Source: Garcia nutans
Taxonomy: Eukaryota; Streptophyta; Magnoliopsida; Malpighiales; Euphorbiaceae
DNA: 64,000 nt
Direction: 5' to 3'
NCBI GenBank assembly: GCA_947685225.1
Contig: CANTUV010000015.1
Span: 6,882,001-6,946,000, forward strand
Both the position numbers and the translations under genes were made by a program. Under the pieces are notes generated by a model that saw only the letters and a program-made list of their open reading frames with translations, was not told the origin of the DNA and made no database searches. Below are positions 19,246-32,494 of this stretch, piece by piece. Every line of letters begins with the position of its first letter. Position 1 is the first letter of the stretch.

Positions 19246-21417
19246 CAGGTAAATATATATATATTAGTAATTAACTGTTAAAAAATACAAATTTAAGAGA
19301 AAATCTCTGAAAAAAAAAATTTTGTCAGAGTTTTATCTGTAATTTGGATGTTTCAAAAAAATTAAATATCTTAACCTGCATGAAAGTGCACTCCCAATAT
19401 TAAAATCAAATCCAAACCCCAATACATCTCCAAATGATTCAACATCTCAAACCTCATACATATATATATATATATAAATATATGCAAAGTGTTCAAATAT
19501 TTACATTGCTTAAATAAACATTAAATGTATAACATTATCATATAGCTCACATTTTATACAAAGCATAATGTGCTCAACTAAAAATAAATGTTTACATGTT
19601 ATGCAGTGGCCTATGGTCTTGTGGCAACATAGCAAACTTCAAGTCCATAACCAAAATCTAAACCTAGTATAGCCTAGCATAACTATCTGTCTCTATCTAT
19701 CACCTGCGCGATGAAATTCAATCAGTAGCTTAGCGGTATATACTTTGGTAATAATAAATGATATTATAAATAAAATTCATAAGGATGCAACATGTCTTAT
19801 TGCCATGCAAATACATACAATTCACTAACATATATTAGGCACAAAAATCTTTATACATTGGTCTAGTTCTAAAAATATTATTTTGGCATATTTCAATAGC
19901 AATGACACTAGCGTGTCTCACCCGAAGGCCTAATCATAACTGTGACACCAGTGTGTCTCATTCATTGATGTATGGCATGCCAAACAATTTCAAGAATAAT
20001 TTTCCAAAATTAGAGTCTATATAAAAGCAACATGCAATGTACATGCATCATATTCAACTTTTTCCTATTTTTCCAACTTTCCATTGATAATCAACATCAT
20101 TCTTATTCACTTTAAAAATGTGGCCAACTTCCACAAATTAGTTGATAATTAGCACTTTTGATATTTTGTACATGCGATCATTATTAGCCATACTTTAATG
20201 GCTTAACATGCCATCATTTATAAAAATTATGCATTGTAACAATGCTTCTCACACACAAACACCAATGTTCAAGTAGCATAACACATTCATCCATATGCAA
20301 TGTGTTATGTTTAAAGTAATGCAATTAATAAAATGGTTACCAAAGTATGTATTAACCTCACAATTGATGGAATAAAGTCAATTTCTCTTCCAAATACTAA
20401 CTTCTACAAATGCCCTTCACACTTTGGTTAGGCAACTTGATTCTACTCAATCCTATTCACATTGTAAGTTAAAATAACTCATTAGAATCATAATTCTACA
20501 CACTTTAACTAACAAAACTAATTTTATTACACTCCCTTCAATTTTTTAAAATTTGACCTAACCCTCTTTAATTCTAGAAATTCATTCTAACCAATTCCAA
20601 ATCATATTTCAAGGTAATTTATGTCTTTAAAATCATATTCTAACATATTTTAAACAATTAAATATAATTAACATATATTATTTATAGAAATTCCATGGAA
20701 ACCCTAAATCTCTTACTACCTCATCCAAACTCCAACCAAAGCTAAATAAATCCATCAACTAAGCCTAGAATCATTGTCTACACATCCAAATAACTCCATT
20801 ACAACCCATTTAAATAATTATAGCACCCTCCTTCAAAAATTAAATTTTCACATATTTGAAAAATTCCAAAGAACTTCTTAAATTTAAAAAGAGAACTTAC
20901 TAATTACTTGAAAATTCACCAAAACTTCCTTCAATCCTTTGAATTCTTTGGAAAATTTGGTATTTAGAAGAATCAAAAATCTCCTTGAGCTTTATTTCAT
21001 GAGAATTCGACCAAATGGAGAGAAGAAGAAAATGGAAAATGTTTTTTAATTTTCTTTCTTCTTTAATTCCTAACCTTATATATAAATAAATAAATAAATA
21101 AATAAATAATTATTAATAATTATATTTTATCTTCCACCACCCAAAAATAAATTAAATTTTGATTTATTTTTATTATTATATATTATATATTATTTTTTTA
21201 ACTTTTTTACTTTCACCTTTCGACTTTTTACCATTTGGCTTTTAACCATTTTACCCTTTACTAATAACATTTATATATTATGTATATTTGGCTTATATCC
21301 CACATATATATTAATTTATTTCTTCTTCCAACACCCTAATTAACCTTCCAAATTATTCACTTAATTATATTCCAATAAAATTACAAGTGTTACAACTCTC
21401 TCCCCCTTAAATAATTT
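19246..21417 (-). mobile_element. E7: minus-strand chromovirus 3' LTR and start of its internal domain
   Basis: The right end is exact: ...AAGTGTTACA at 21394, then the complement of a polypurine tract (ACTCTCTCCCCCTTAA, 21395-21410). So this is the 3' LTR of an element reading leftwards. The left end is approximate. It carries the shared core CACCTGCGCGATG..GCTTAGCGG at 19700-19740. Its internal domain is cut after 23 bp by E6. A (TAAA)n microsatellite lies at 21081-21112. No coding region is seen. Confidence 0.7.
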
Positions 21418-23139
21418 TGTAATATCCATAGTTTTAGATAAATTAAATATGTATTGGGAGAGATATAGATGTTGTATGTACCTAGTGTATACATAGTATA
21501 TAAAGATCATATATTTGTTATATATGTTGGGTAAATATTATAATTAATATATATAATATATAAATGATGTATACTTGAAGTATACACAGAATGTACACTA
21601 TATATATAATGATTTTATGGTTAGAAATTGGTAGACAAGTTTGTACAAAGTTGATAAATTTAGGGTTATGTAAAAATTAGAGTTTTCGGATCGATGCATA
21701 TAATTGTTGAAATGGAATAATTTAATGTTGTTATAGTATATATATGGTGATTTTATGGTTGAAAATTTAATTTGTTGAGTTTGGATGAAGTTAGGGTTTG
21801 TGGACAAATTATGTGAAATTAGGGTTTTAGATGAAGGTGGAGATAATTATTGAATTGTAGTGTTTTGATGTTAATTTGGTATGTAACTAATGATTTTGAG
21901 GTTAAAGGTTAAAAATGATGTTGGTATAAAGAAATTTAAATAAAGTAGGGAATGATGAATTTAAGATTTTAATGGAATTTTAAGGAAAATTATATAAATA
22001 ATGGTAGTTTAATATACATTGCTTATAAAAGTAATTTTAAATGAATAATAATGTTTGTTGTTGGAACTATATGTATGTATATCAAATTGATGGAACTTAG
22101 GATCTTTACCTGGAAAGAAGTTTGGAGGGAATTTGGGAAGCAAATAAGGTTGGTACAAGTTTATAATAATTAAGTAATGAGGAAGATGGCATAACTCATT
22201 GTAAATTTTACAATGTGTTGTGCTGCTTTTACTTTTGGATGAGATATAAGTATTGATAGTGTACAACTATAAGAGTGGTTATTGCATGTGATATGTAAAG
22301 TGAGTCATTGTATAATGGCTAATTAGTGGTTATGTACTTAAAATGTGGAACATGCTAAAAATGATTAGGAATAAAGAGAAGGAGGAATTGATAATGTGAA
22401 TGAGAAATTGATAATGAAATGGAACTAGGAAAATGATATGTGGGAATGGGTCACATGGTGAATGTGACCCATAATTGGGTAGTATGATGTGTAAAATGTA
22501 CATGTGATATAAGATGATATAAAAGGAACTTTAATGTAAATATGAATATGATATGTAAATGAGATAAAAAGGAATTATATTATAATATGAATATTTAGTG
22601 TGTAGTATGATGTCCAATGTGGGCATATTTTTGACATTTGAGAAAATATGAAAAATGAGTGACATTGTGAATGTGACTCATGGATATGCAAATAGATGAG
22701 CTAAAATGTGGAATATTAAATGAGAAAGAGGAAATGCCATAGTGATCATGATAAAGTTAATCACTTGTAAAGTGTGGAAAGTTGTTAAGAATTAATGAGT
22801 TTGTGTTGTGTATAGTGATACTGGTAATCGTGCCTTAAATAATTACTTGTCTAGTAAAGTATGATGTATATGTTGATAAACCAGAGTAGAGCTAGATCTT
22901 GACCTGAGCAGAGCTAGGTCATTAGATTGAGACTAGTTATGGACCCGAGTAAAGTTAGGTCATGATATGGATATTGTGATAACTGGACTTGATAATTGTT
23001 TAAGGGTGGTTGAGCCCAACGTGGGAATGTGTGTGTGAATATGTGTGTGTTGCCATGGTTGTTTGATGTTAGTTATGGTTTATGAAACCCTAAGATTGAT
23101 GAAGTTTTGTGTAAGTAATGTATGTTGTATCATGAAATC
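21418..23139 (+). mobile_element. E6: chromovirus-type LTR, left piece
   Basis: It starts TGTAATATCCAT, the terminus shared with the two solo LTRs, and is cut at 23139 by E5; it resumes at 63831. It is AT-rich, with CAGAGTAGAGCTAGATC-type words at 22890-22960 at the place where solo LTR A has its CTTGAAGC repeats. No coding region is seen. Whether it is a solo LTR or a full element cannot be decided, as its end lies outside the window. Confidence 0.7.
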
Positions 23140-25653
23140 TGTAACATCCTTATACCCTATATATGTATAATACATACACCATGTATATGTAAAATACACA
23201 TATATAGTATAAGAATGTCACAACTCGTTTTAATAAAAATTTTCACTTTTCCAATGTAAAATCTTAAATACTTTAAAGTGTATATTTAAATAACAAATAA
23301 AATATCCATCAAAAACATATATAAAACCCACATTACAATATTTATCCAGAACATTCTTTTTAATTTATAATATATATGTCAAAACATAATATAATATACT
23401 TAATAACAAAATGTATGATAATATAAAATATATACATGCTGGCAGTGTCTCTGATCTTAATGCTCAAGAATCAACTCTACAGCAAAATCTCAAATTTAGA
23501 CCCGACCCAGTTTAAAAGAACTCTTCGGCTCTATCGGATCTATCATATCACCTGCGCGATTAATTACAATTGTGCTAAGCCAAAAGTCTAGTGATACAAA
23601 CTTTGATAATAATAAAACTATGAAACAATGCTTATGTATATCAGGTCACCATGTGACATACAATTTCATTTTAAACATACTTTTTAATCATTTTACAATT
23701 CACATAACAATAAACACAAGCATGGGCCCAAATGATCTAACATGCTATTCAAATCTCAGAGTTACTATTTTGGTCCAAGTTGACATCATGTGTCTAGCTC
23801 CAAAGGCAAATCAAGTAATTGCTCAAAAGCTAGCCTCGAAGGCAGATCATAATAATTACTAAAAAGCTAGCCCTAAAGACAGATCATATCACAGTGACGC
23901 CAAGCGTCTAGCCCCCGAAGGCAAATCAAATAATTGCTCAAAAGCTAGTCCCAAAGGCAAATAATGAGGATAACTTCATAGGCATGCCGCCAAACATAGA
24001 ACTCTAAAAATTGAAGAACATACTAGGTACACAATCATTTCATATTTGATTATCAATTTCTTTCTCATTTTCCCATAATCAAGCTAGGCACATTGCCTCA
24101 TTTCTCATTTTTCTCATTCATATTAATATCATTTCATTTCAATTTATCACATTTCATCATATCTCAATATATCATTATAATGTATCACATTTTATGCAAT
24201 CTAGCTATTACTAATGGCTTTTCACAATGTCTTTAATGCATACACAACAAACCACATTACCCAACACTTTGAGTTATTTTCACATATTGCACATATTCCA
24301 CTTTTTACTCAATTTAGCCATTATTAATGGCTTTTCATAATGCATATAATGCATTCATAACAAATCACATAACATAGTACAATGGTCATGCATATTTAAT
24401 GCATCAGGTAACTTAACACATTTTTCCAACTAAAATGTGTTAAGCCCAAATGTAATGCAAACATAACCAATTTATCCAAAGTTTGTACTTACCTCTACAA
24501 GCTCCCAAACACAAGCTACAAATCACACTCCAACCTCCTCTTTCAAGTTACCCTTCAACACTTGGATTGGGAAAAAAATTCTCCTCAATGCATATACCAA
24601 ATGTGATCATAAATAATCATTTAGTATCACATTTAAAGGCATTTTCAATCTTAAACTTTCAACATTTTTAATACATATACAAGACTTATCAACATAAGGG
24701 TAAGAATCACAAATGAAAGATTCTTACATAATTGTCACTGGGCATGTCAGGATAAATCTCTGCTTATCAATACATAATTGTCACATATCCAAAGTTTATC
24801 ACTTTTTTCATACTTTGAAAATTCCTTTTTCAAAACCCTAAATTACAACTTCCATATCCAAACTCTATTCAAACCCAACCAAACCCATCATTTGACTTTA
24901 AAATACTTATTTTTGCATCAGAATAACTCATTTAGAATCAATTGCACAATTAAATCATATGATTTCAAAATTTTAATTTTCCCATAACCCTAAATTCTCT
25001 CTCTTCACTAATATTTACTCAAATTTAACCATTTCTTGAATTCAACCTTAAAATCATTGTTAACTACTTAAAAGAACTTCATTCATACCCAAATAGACAA
25101 TTAAAATACACTATCACAACAAGTCAAACTTTACATATTCACATCTTTAAGAAAATTCAAGGAAACAAGTTGGAAACTTACTAATTCAAGTGGAAATCAC
25201 TAAATCTTCCCTTGAAACCTTGAAAATCCTTCAACTTTGGAAGCTTGGAAGAAGCAAAAATCTTGCCTTGGTGACTATATAAAAATTTCCACAAGGAAGA
25301 AGAAGAAGATGATGAAAAATAGATTTTTATTTCTCTTTTTTTCCACTTTCAATTTCCACCTTATATATATTATTTAATTATATTATTTATTTATTTAAAT
25401 CTTCCACTAAAAATAACTCATTTTTGACTTATTTAAAAAATTTTAAATTTCTAAAATTTATTTACCAAAATGCCCTTGGAACTTTAACTTTTGACTTTTG
25501 TTGACTTTGTATATGTTATGTATATTTTGCATATTTATCACATATACTTTTCACTTAAAATCTCTTCATTTTTTATTTAAAATTATTTATTTAATTTATC
25601 CAATTTAATTTTAATTTATTTTTTAAAATTTTTTAAAAATTTTGGATGTTATA
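23140..25653 (-). repeat. E5 3' LTR (2514 bp)
   Basis: TGTAACATCC...GATGTTATA; the final CA has become TA. It aligns along its length with 58196-63825. The core hairpin is at 23550-23590, a donor-like site at 24491-24494 and an acceptor-like site at 24004. It lacks about 150 bp of minisatellite present in the other LTR near 62690-62870. Confidence 0.9.
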
Positions 25654-25669
25654 ATTCTCTCCCCCTAAA
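25654..25669 (-). other. E5 polypurine tract
   Basis: Reads TTTAGGGGGAGAGAAT on the minus strand, directly upstream of the 3' LTR. Confidence 0.85.
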
Positions 25670-25689
25670 GAAAATTTCGTCCGCAAAAT

Positions 25690-26301
25690 TACTTGCTATC
25701 AACTCTGGAACAAATGAGGATACTAACTTCGGATCGTCTGCTCACTCTCCTATGTCGCCTCCTCAATGGCATGATTTCTCCAAATAACTTTAACACGTGG
25801 CACCTTCTTATTTCTCAACTCTTTCACCTCTTATGCCAATATCGCCACTGGTTCTTCCTCATAAGTTAGATCTGGACTAACCTCAGTGGACTCCACTGAC
25901 AAGATATGAGATGGGTCTGACTTGTATGTCTGAAGTATAGAGACATGGAAGACATTGTGAATCCAATCCAACTCAGGTGGCAGAGCCAGTCTGTAAGCCA
26001 CTGGACCAACTCTCTCCAGTATCTCATATGGTCCTATAAAATGACGACTCAACTTCCCTTTGCGACCAAATCTCATAATCTTCTTCCAATGGGACACCTT
26101 CAAGAACACTTTATCTCCCACACTGAACTCTGTATCTCTTTTCTTCAAATCTATATAGGATTTCTATTAGTCTGAAGCTGCTTTCAGATGACCCCAAATC
26201 ACCTTCATTTTCTCTTCTATTTTCGTAATCAAATCGGGACCAACCAGTTTACCTTCTCCAATCTCATCCCAACACAAAGGTGTCCTACATTTCTTGCCAT
26301 A
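25690..26301 (-). pseudogene. E5 integrase C-terminus and chromodomain
   Basis: Reading leftwards from 26301, the frame continues the integrase core cut at 54006 (KKCRTPLCWDEIGEGKL). Then come the GPYEILERVGPVAYRLALP block, HNVFHVS and a chromodomain (YEEEPVAILA..KVIWRNHAIEEAT, about 25740-25860). A TAA inside the chromodomain near 25829 and a TAG where Trp is expected near 25752 disable it. In active chromoviruses this domain targets integration to heterochromatin. Confidence 0.85.
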
Positions 26302-26419
26302 TAAGGTGTTAGTCCAATTACTCTATTTTTCATTTTAGGCAATCAAATTGAATTAAGCTAACATTTGTATTAAGTTACAATTTGCAGGAAGTTAATTTTT
26401 TGAAGGAAATAAGCAAAGT

Positions 26420-26960
26420 CTGATCGGACCATGAAAGAGTCTAACCAGACCTTCAATAACAAATTGAGCAAAATGTCACAGAATGATTCACGATGGAAAG
26501 TACTCTCAAATTCTCACCGTACCTTAAAAAGTCCAACCGGACCTTGAAGAATTTCAACCAGACTATTGGATGAAAATGTTGTAAATCACATAGAAGAATT
26601 CATGGTCAAAAGTACTCTCACATTCTTAACATACCTTGAAAAGTCCGACCAGACCAAGATAAAGTATGACCGGACCTTACAAGCTAATTTTGTTAAAAAC
26701 ATCCATAGAGGTTCCCGTCCAGAAGTACACTTAGTTTTTCACTAGACCAGCAAAATTTTGACTGGACCATGATGCAGTTCGACCAGAATATTTAAATAAT
26801 TTACAAGTCAAAAGTTGTTGGACCTCCACTTAATTAGTGGAAGCCACATGGACCAACCGTTGGAAGAGCATTTTGTAGAATTTCAAAAGGTACGACCGGA
26901 CCACTATGTTTCCAGACCAAAATTAAAGAATTTTGACCGGACCTTGGTAAGTCCGACCAT
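26420..26960. repeat. GTCCGACCGGACC palindromic repeats in E4 U3
   Basis: About twelve degenerate copies of GTCCGACCGGACCTT and its complement, irregularly spaced, immediately upstream of the TATA region. Palindromic repeats in U3 are a described Sirevirus hallmark. A matching array is at 52880-53420. Confidence 0.85.
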
Positions 26961-27047
26961 GAAATTGCTCTGGATAAGAAATTAGTGGAAGACAAGAATC
27001 AAACATGTTGGAACACTCATCAAACTACTAGTTTATGACTTGAAGGC

Positions 27048-27055
27048 TATAAATA
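27048..27055 (+). promoter_or_regulatory. E4 LTR TATA box
   Basis: TATAAATA in GGCTATAAATACC, repeated identically in the 3' LTR at 53504-53511. Confidence 0.8.
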
Positions 27056-27557
27056 CCATATGTAACTTCATTTTTACAAGTTGTGATTGTAATAGCTTAC
27101 TTGAACATATTTATTTCCTTTGCATCAAAATTATACTTTGTATTGATTGAGTGTTGGGTGTGAGCATTAAACACCATCTTAAGTTTGAGTGTGAGCTTGG
27201 AAACACTTAGGTTGTGAGAGAGAGCCTAAAAAAACTCTTATAATGGTTGTGAGGTGTGTGATCTCAAACCATTGTAAAGTTTGGTGTGAGCTTATGAAAA
27301 CATCAAGTTAGAGTTAAGCTTGTAAAAACTCAAAGCTAGTGGAACCTTAACAAGTTGTTAAGGAAGTGGATGTAGGATAAAGGTAAATTCGAACCACATT
27401 AAATTTTTGTGTTCATTGTTCCATCTTCTACTTAACCTTCTTCTATATCTTCTACATTTCTTGTTCTTGAATTTTGGGTTTTGAATTTTGAATTTTTCAT
27501 TATTCTTTAAACCAACCAATTCACTCCCCCTCTTGGTTGCCATCTTGGGACAATAAT

Positions 27558-27569
27558 TGGTATCAGAGC
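27558..27569 (+). other. E4 primer-binding site (initiator Met tRNA)
   Basis: TGGTATCAGAGC, two bases after the 5' LTR. Confidence 0.95.
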
Positions 27570-27609
27570 TTAAAAATTTCTTAAACTTAATTGTGAAATT
27601 TGATCCACA

Positions 27610-28734
27610 ATGGCAACTTCTTCTTCATCTACCTCAACCTCTCATGAAAAACTTAACTCTATCCTTAGACCCTATTTTGATGGAACGGATTATTCCTATT
27701 GGAAACACAAAATGTATTTGTTCCTAGATAGTGAAGGGATTGAGCTATGGGATTTTGTAGAAAGTGAGTGGAAACCTCCTACTCATGAAGTTGAAGGTGT
27801 TCAAGTTTCTCTTCCCAAAACACAATGGTCAAGTGCCAATGTGAAAGATCAGTTCAAGAACAATAGAGCCGCCTCCATCTTGATGAATTCCATTTCAAGG
27901 GAAGAAGGTGGAAGAGTTCAACATCTTATTTTTGCACATTACATTTGGAAGACACTTGAGAACTATCATGAGGGCACCACCCAAGTGAGGTTCACCAAGA
28001 AGCAAATGCATGTCCATGAGTATGAGCTATTCACCATGAAATCAAATGAAAACGTCACTGACATGACAAATCGCTTGCTTGCCATTGTCAATGAACTAAA
28101 GAAGTATGGCAAGGTGTATGATCAAGGTGATGTAAATAGCAAAATCTTGAGAGGTCTAAGAGCAAGAAAGAGCTTTGAATCAAAAGTCTCCTCCATTGAA
28201 GAAGCTCATGATCTTAGCACCTTGAGAACCAATGAGCTTGTGGGAAAGCTCCTCACCTTTGAGCTACATAATGAAAAAGAAGAAGAACAAGGTGAGAAAG
28301 AAAAGAGGAAACTAATAGCTCTGAAAGCAATTGAAGAAATTGAGAACTCAAGCAATGAAGAAAGTGATGATGATGAAGAAATGGCATTATTTTCAAAAAG
28401 GATGAATGATTGGAAAAGAAAGAGAAGATTACAAGCTAACAAAGGTACATTCTCTAATTCCTCTTTTAAAGATAAAGATAAAAAGAATGAAGTGAAATGT
28501 TATGAATGTGGCAAATCCGGTCATATCAAATCGGATTGCTTTAAGTTGAAAAACAAGAATAAATGGGACAAAGACAAGAAGAAATCTCTCAAAGCTACAT
28601 GGGATGACTCTTCCTCAAGTGCAGAAGAAGAAGAAGAAGAGGAAGAAGGAATTGCCAATCTATATCTCATGGCTATTGAGGATGAATCCAATGAGGTAGG
28701 TACTCAATCCTTGAATTTAATTGCATATGATTAA
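27610..28734 (+). CDS. E4 gag, capsid and CCHC part
   Basis: An open frame of 374 residues beginning at the first ATG after the primer site. A copia-type capsid (YFDGTDYSYWKHKMYLFL) fills residues 1-200, followed by an acidic/lysine linker, a canonical zinc knuckle CYECGKSGHIKSDC at residues 297-310 and a glutamate run. It packages element RNA in the cytoplasm. It ends at a TAA at 28732-28734; the expected frame continues in 28788-29492, so this stop is probably a lesion within gag-pol. Confidence 0.9.
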   Translation: MATSSSSTSTSHEKLNSILRPYFDGTDYSYWKHKMYLFLDSEGIELWDFVESEWKPPTHEVEGVQVSLPKTQWSSANVKDQFKNNRAASILMNSISREEGGRVQHLIFAHYIWKTLENYHEGTTQVRFTKKQMHVHEYELFTMKSNENVTDMTNRLLAIVNELKKYGKVYDQGDVNSKILRGLRARKSFESKVSSIEEAHDLSTLRTNELVGKLLTFELHNEKEEEQGEKEKRKLIALKAIEEIENSSNEESDDDEEMALFSKRMNDWKRKRRLQANKGTFSNSSFKDKDKKNEVKCYECGKSGHIKSDCFKLKNKNKWDKDKKKSLKATWDDSSSSAEEEEEEEEGIANLYLMAIEDESNEVGTQSLNLIAYD

Positions 28735-28787
28735 AATGATATTGATTCTTTAGATGATAGTGACATGATTAAGCTTATGTTTCTAAG

Positions 28788-29492
28788 ATGAAATTCTATA
28801 AGGACAAATATTCTAAGCTGGAAAAAGATTTTGTATGCTTGAAAAATTCTACATTAGAATTAAAAACCTCAAATGAACAATTATTGAAATCAATTGATGA
28901 ATTGAATAAAAATTCACATAGCTTAGAGAATATGATCAAGGAAAATGAAATTTTGAGGCATGAACTAAAAGAACTTAAAGAATATATCTCAAAGTTTCAT
29001 AAGGGAAAGAAAGCATTAGATACATTGATTGATAATCAAAGGTCACACTCCTTGAAACATGGTTTAGGATTCAATGGCTCATCCAATGCTACTTCTAGTA
29101 AACCAACATTTGTGAAAGCATCTACAACTCAAATCTCTCGTGTTGAAGTTGTAAAAAATACTAATGTACAAACCAAACCCAAAAATCCCAAAAGGATTAC
29201 ATTAAGCTCACAAGACTCTATAACTAAGGTTCCAACAGCAAAACATGCATTCATGTATACTAGATGTGTACATCAACACAAAAATACTCAAAAACAAACT
29301 CATATTTGTAATTGTGTGAATGGCAATAGGAAAGTGCATAAATATAGAACGTTGTATCAATGCACATATTGCATGAAATTTGGACATAAGAGTATTTTTT
29401 GCAATATTAGAAGGGCTCATCTCAGGTTAGAGGATCATTCTACTACTAACCCCCAAGGACCCAAGTTCATTTGGGTACCTAAAAGAAGATGA
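28788..29492 (+). pseudogene. E4 gag-pol linker with coiled coil and second CCHC-like knuckle
   Basis: Residues 1-75 are a heptad-rich, charged coiled-coil-like region (SKLEKDF, LKTSNEQLLKSIDEL). Near the end is CTYCMKFGHKSIFC, a second zinc-knuckle pattern. A stop follows WVPKRR, a sequence that usually precedes the copia protease. It is most likely a continuation of gag-pol, broken at both ends. Confidence 0.75.
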
Positions 29493-29499
29493 ATATTAT

Positions 29500-30720
29500 T
29501 GTAGGTATGTCTAAAATCTACTATCAATGAAAGTACATGGCTTATGGATAGTGGATGCTCAAGGCATATGATAGGGAATGCAAAGCTCTTTACAAGTCTT
29601 ACTTAGAAGCTTGGAGGTAGTATTACCTATGGAAACAATGCTAAAGGTAAAAACATTGGTAGTGGTTCCATTGGCATACTTGGTAAAATTTTGATTAAAA
29701 ATGTATGGCTTGTTGATAGATTGAAGCATAATTTGCTTAGTGTTAGTCAATTATGTGATGAAGGATATGATGTAAATTTTGACTCCAAAGAATGCAAGGT
29801 TACTAATTCAAATGGTGAAATTGCATTCAAAGGAGCTAGAATTAGCAACACATAAAATTGATATACATTCTAATGATGCATTTGAATGTTTGATTTCCAT
29901 TAATAATGATGCTTGGTTATGGCATAGAAGGCTAGGACATGCTAGTATGGATCATTTGAGATGCATTAGTAATGAAGAACTAGTTTATCGTCTCCCTAAA
30001 GTTAAATTTGACAAAAATAGAATATGTGAACCTTGTCAACTTGGTAAGCAACATAAAAGTTCATTTAAGTCTAAAAATGTTGTAAGCACTTCTAAACCCT
30101 TAGAACTCATTCACTTAGATTTATTTGGACCAAACAGAGTTGCTAGCCTACGTGGCAAGTTATATACATTTGCTCTTGTTGATGATTAATTTAGATTTAC
30201 ATTGGTTAATTTCTTAGCTCAAAAGAATTACGCTTTTAATCATTTCAAAATATTTGCAAGAAGAGTTTAAAATGAAAAAGGCTATATGATCACATCTACT
30301 AGAAGTGATCAAGACAAAGAGTTTGAAAATTAAAATTTTGAAAACTTTTGTAATGAATTTGGTATTTTACATAATTTTTTGGCTCCTAGAACACCACAAC
30401 AAAATGGTGTGGTTGAAAGGAAAAATAGAACCTTGGTTGAAATGGCTAGAATAATGCTCAATGAATATGAGTTGCCATCTTATTTTTGGGCGAAAGCTAT
30501 TAATACTGCTTGTTACATTTCAAATCGTGTTTACAAAAGACCAATGATAAACAAAACTTTTTATGAGATATGGAATGGAAGAATACCCAAAATTTCATAT
30601 CTTAGAGTATTTGGATGCAAATGCTTCATATTGAATACCAAGAATAATCTTGGAAAATTCTAATCCAAATCAGATTAAGACATATTTTTAGGATATTCAT
30701 CATCTAGTAAAGCATATAGG
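29500..30720 (+). pseudogene. E4 protease and integrase (broken)
   Basis: The protease active site D-S-G is kept at 29547-29555 (LMDSGCSRHM). The frame then shifts before a GAG_pre-integrase/HHCC block (WHRRLGHASMDHL..CEPCQLGKQ, about 29930-30055). The integrase core shows HLDLFGP, TRSDQDKEF and QQNGVVERKNRTL, so D, D and E are present, but stops at 30187, 30268 and 30331 and one at 30661 divide it. Confidence 0.85.
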
Positions 30721-32494
30721 TTGTTTAATAAGAAAACTCTCGTAGTTGAAGAATCAATGCATGTTGTTTTTGATAGATCTTCTAAACTTGATCAAAGGAA
30801 AGGTAGTGCTCTTGATGATTTTATAGGTACATATGACCAAAAAGAAATGATTATTGCTCCAAAGAATAATCAAGATGAACAAGAAAAGGAAACTCAAGAG
30901 TTACCCAAGGATTGGAAATACAAGAAGGATCATCTAAAAGAATTCATCATTGTTGAAACTTCAAAGGGAGTAACTACTAGATCCAAATTTAAACAATTAG
31001 ATGTCAATTTTGCTTTTGTTTCTCAAATTGAGCCAAGGACTATTGAGGAGGCTCTTAGTGATGAATGTTGGGTGATTGCAATGCAAGATGAACTCAACCA
31101 ATTTGAAAGGAATAATGTATGGGAACTTGTTCCTGGACCTAAAGATCATCCAATTATAGGATGAAAATGGATTTATAGGAATAAGCTTGATTAAAATGGT
31201 CTCATTATTAGAAATAAAGCTAGATTGGTAGCCAAAGGGTATAACCAAGAGGAAGACATTGACTATGATGAGAAATTTTCCCCCGTTGCTAGATTAGAAG
31301 CTATTAGAATTCTATTTGCTTTTGTATGTCATATGAATTTTAAACTCTTTCAAATGGATGTTAAAAGTGCATTTCTAAATGGATTTATAAATGAGGAAGT
31401 CTATGTTGAACAACCTCCCGGTTTTGAAAATTATAACTTCCCAAATCATGTTTTCAAACTTATCAAAGCATTATATGGATTGAAACAAGCACCAAGAGCA
31501 TGGTATGATAGACTTAGTGCATATTTGATTGAAAATGGTTTTACAAAAGGCAAAGTGGACATAACTCTTTTTGTTAAAAAAAGAATAAGCATAACATTTT
31601 AATTGTACAAATTTATGTTGATGACATAATATTTGGTGCCACTAATGAATCTTTGTGCAAGGAATTTGCTTCTTGTATGACTAGAAAATTCAAAATAAGC
31701 ATGATGGGTGAACTCAAATTCTTCCTTGGACTACAAATCAAGCAATGCAAAGATGGGATCTTCATTAACCAATCCAAGTACATAAAGGAACTCATCAAGA
31801 AATTTGGAATGGATGGTTGCAAGTCTAGCAAGACTCCCATGAGTACATCCTTGAAACTGGATAAAGACGAAAATGGTAAGGCAATAGATGAGAAGAAATA
31901 TCAAGGTATTATCAACACTACTCTATTTAACTGCTTCTAGACCCGATATTATGTAGAGTATATGTTTATGTGCTAGATTCCAATCTTGTTCTAAAGAATC
32001 ACATTTGAATGTCACTAAAAGAATTTTAAAATACTTGAATGGTACATTGCATTTAGGACTTTGGTATCCTAGGAACACATCATTTAACATTTTAGGCTTT
32101 TTGGATGTCGATTATGCCGATAGTCTTTTGGATAGAAAAAGCACGATCGGGGTATGTAATTTCCTTGGAGAAAGCCTAGTTTCTTGGTCTAGCAAGAAAC
32201 AAGTATCGGTTGTTTTATCTACAATGGAAGCTGAATATGTTGCCACATGCTTTTGTTGCACACAAGTGTTATGGATGAAACACAAATTGTTTGATTATAA
32301 AAAATCATTTGACCATATTCCTATTAAATGTGATAACACTAGTGCCATAAATCTCTCCAAAAATCCAATTCAACATTCTAAATCAAAATATATAGACATT
32401 AGGTACCATTTCCTAAGGGATAATATCCAAAACCAAAATGTTATCTTAGAATTCATTGATACACAAAACCAACTTGCTAACATATTCACTAAAT
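30721..32494 (+). pseudogene. E4 reverse transcriptase and RNase H (broken, cut by E3)
   Basis: Copia RT: EEALSDECWVIAMQDELNQF, ARLVAKGYNQEEDIDY, LFQMDVKSAFLNG, ALYGLKQAPRAWYDRL and YVDD at 31614-31625. A frameshift in the A-run near 31576, stops at 31162, 31192 and 31938, and others break it. RNase H runs 32005-32494 with STMEAEYVA and KYIDIRYHFLRD, ending ANIFTK at the E3 insertion. The last codons lie at 50451-50524. Confidence 0.88.

Larger units (their letters stand above)
26307..27555 (+). repeat. E4 5' LTR (1249 bp)
   Basis: TGTTAGTCCAATTACTC...GGGACAATA; the terminal CA is TA here, whereas the 3' LTR keeps CAACA. It contains the palindromic array 26420-26960 and a TATA box. Confidence 0.93.

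Noticed and set aside
26302..26306. A perfect target duplication for E4
   Set aside because: TAAGG and CAATG match at only three of five bases. The insertion point is supported by the restored integrase codons, not by the duplication.
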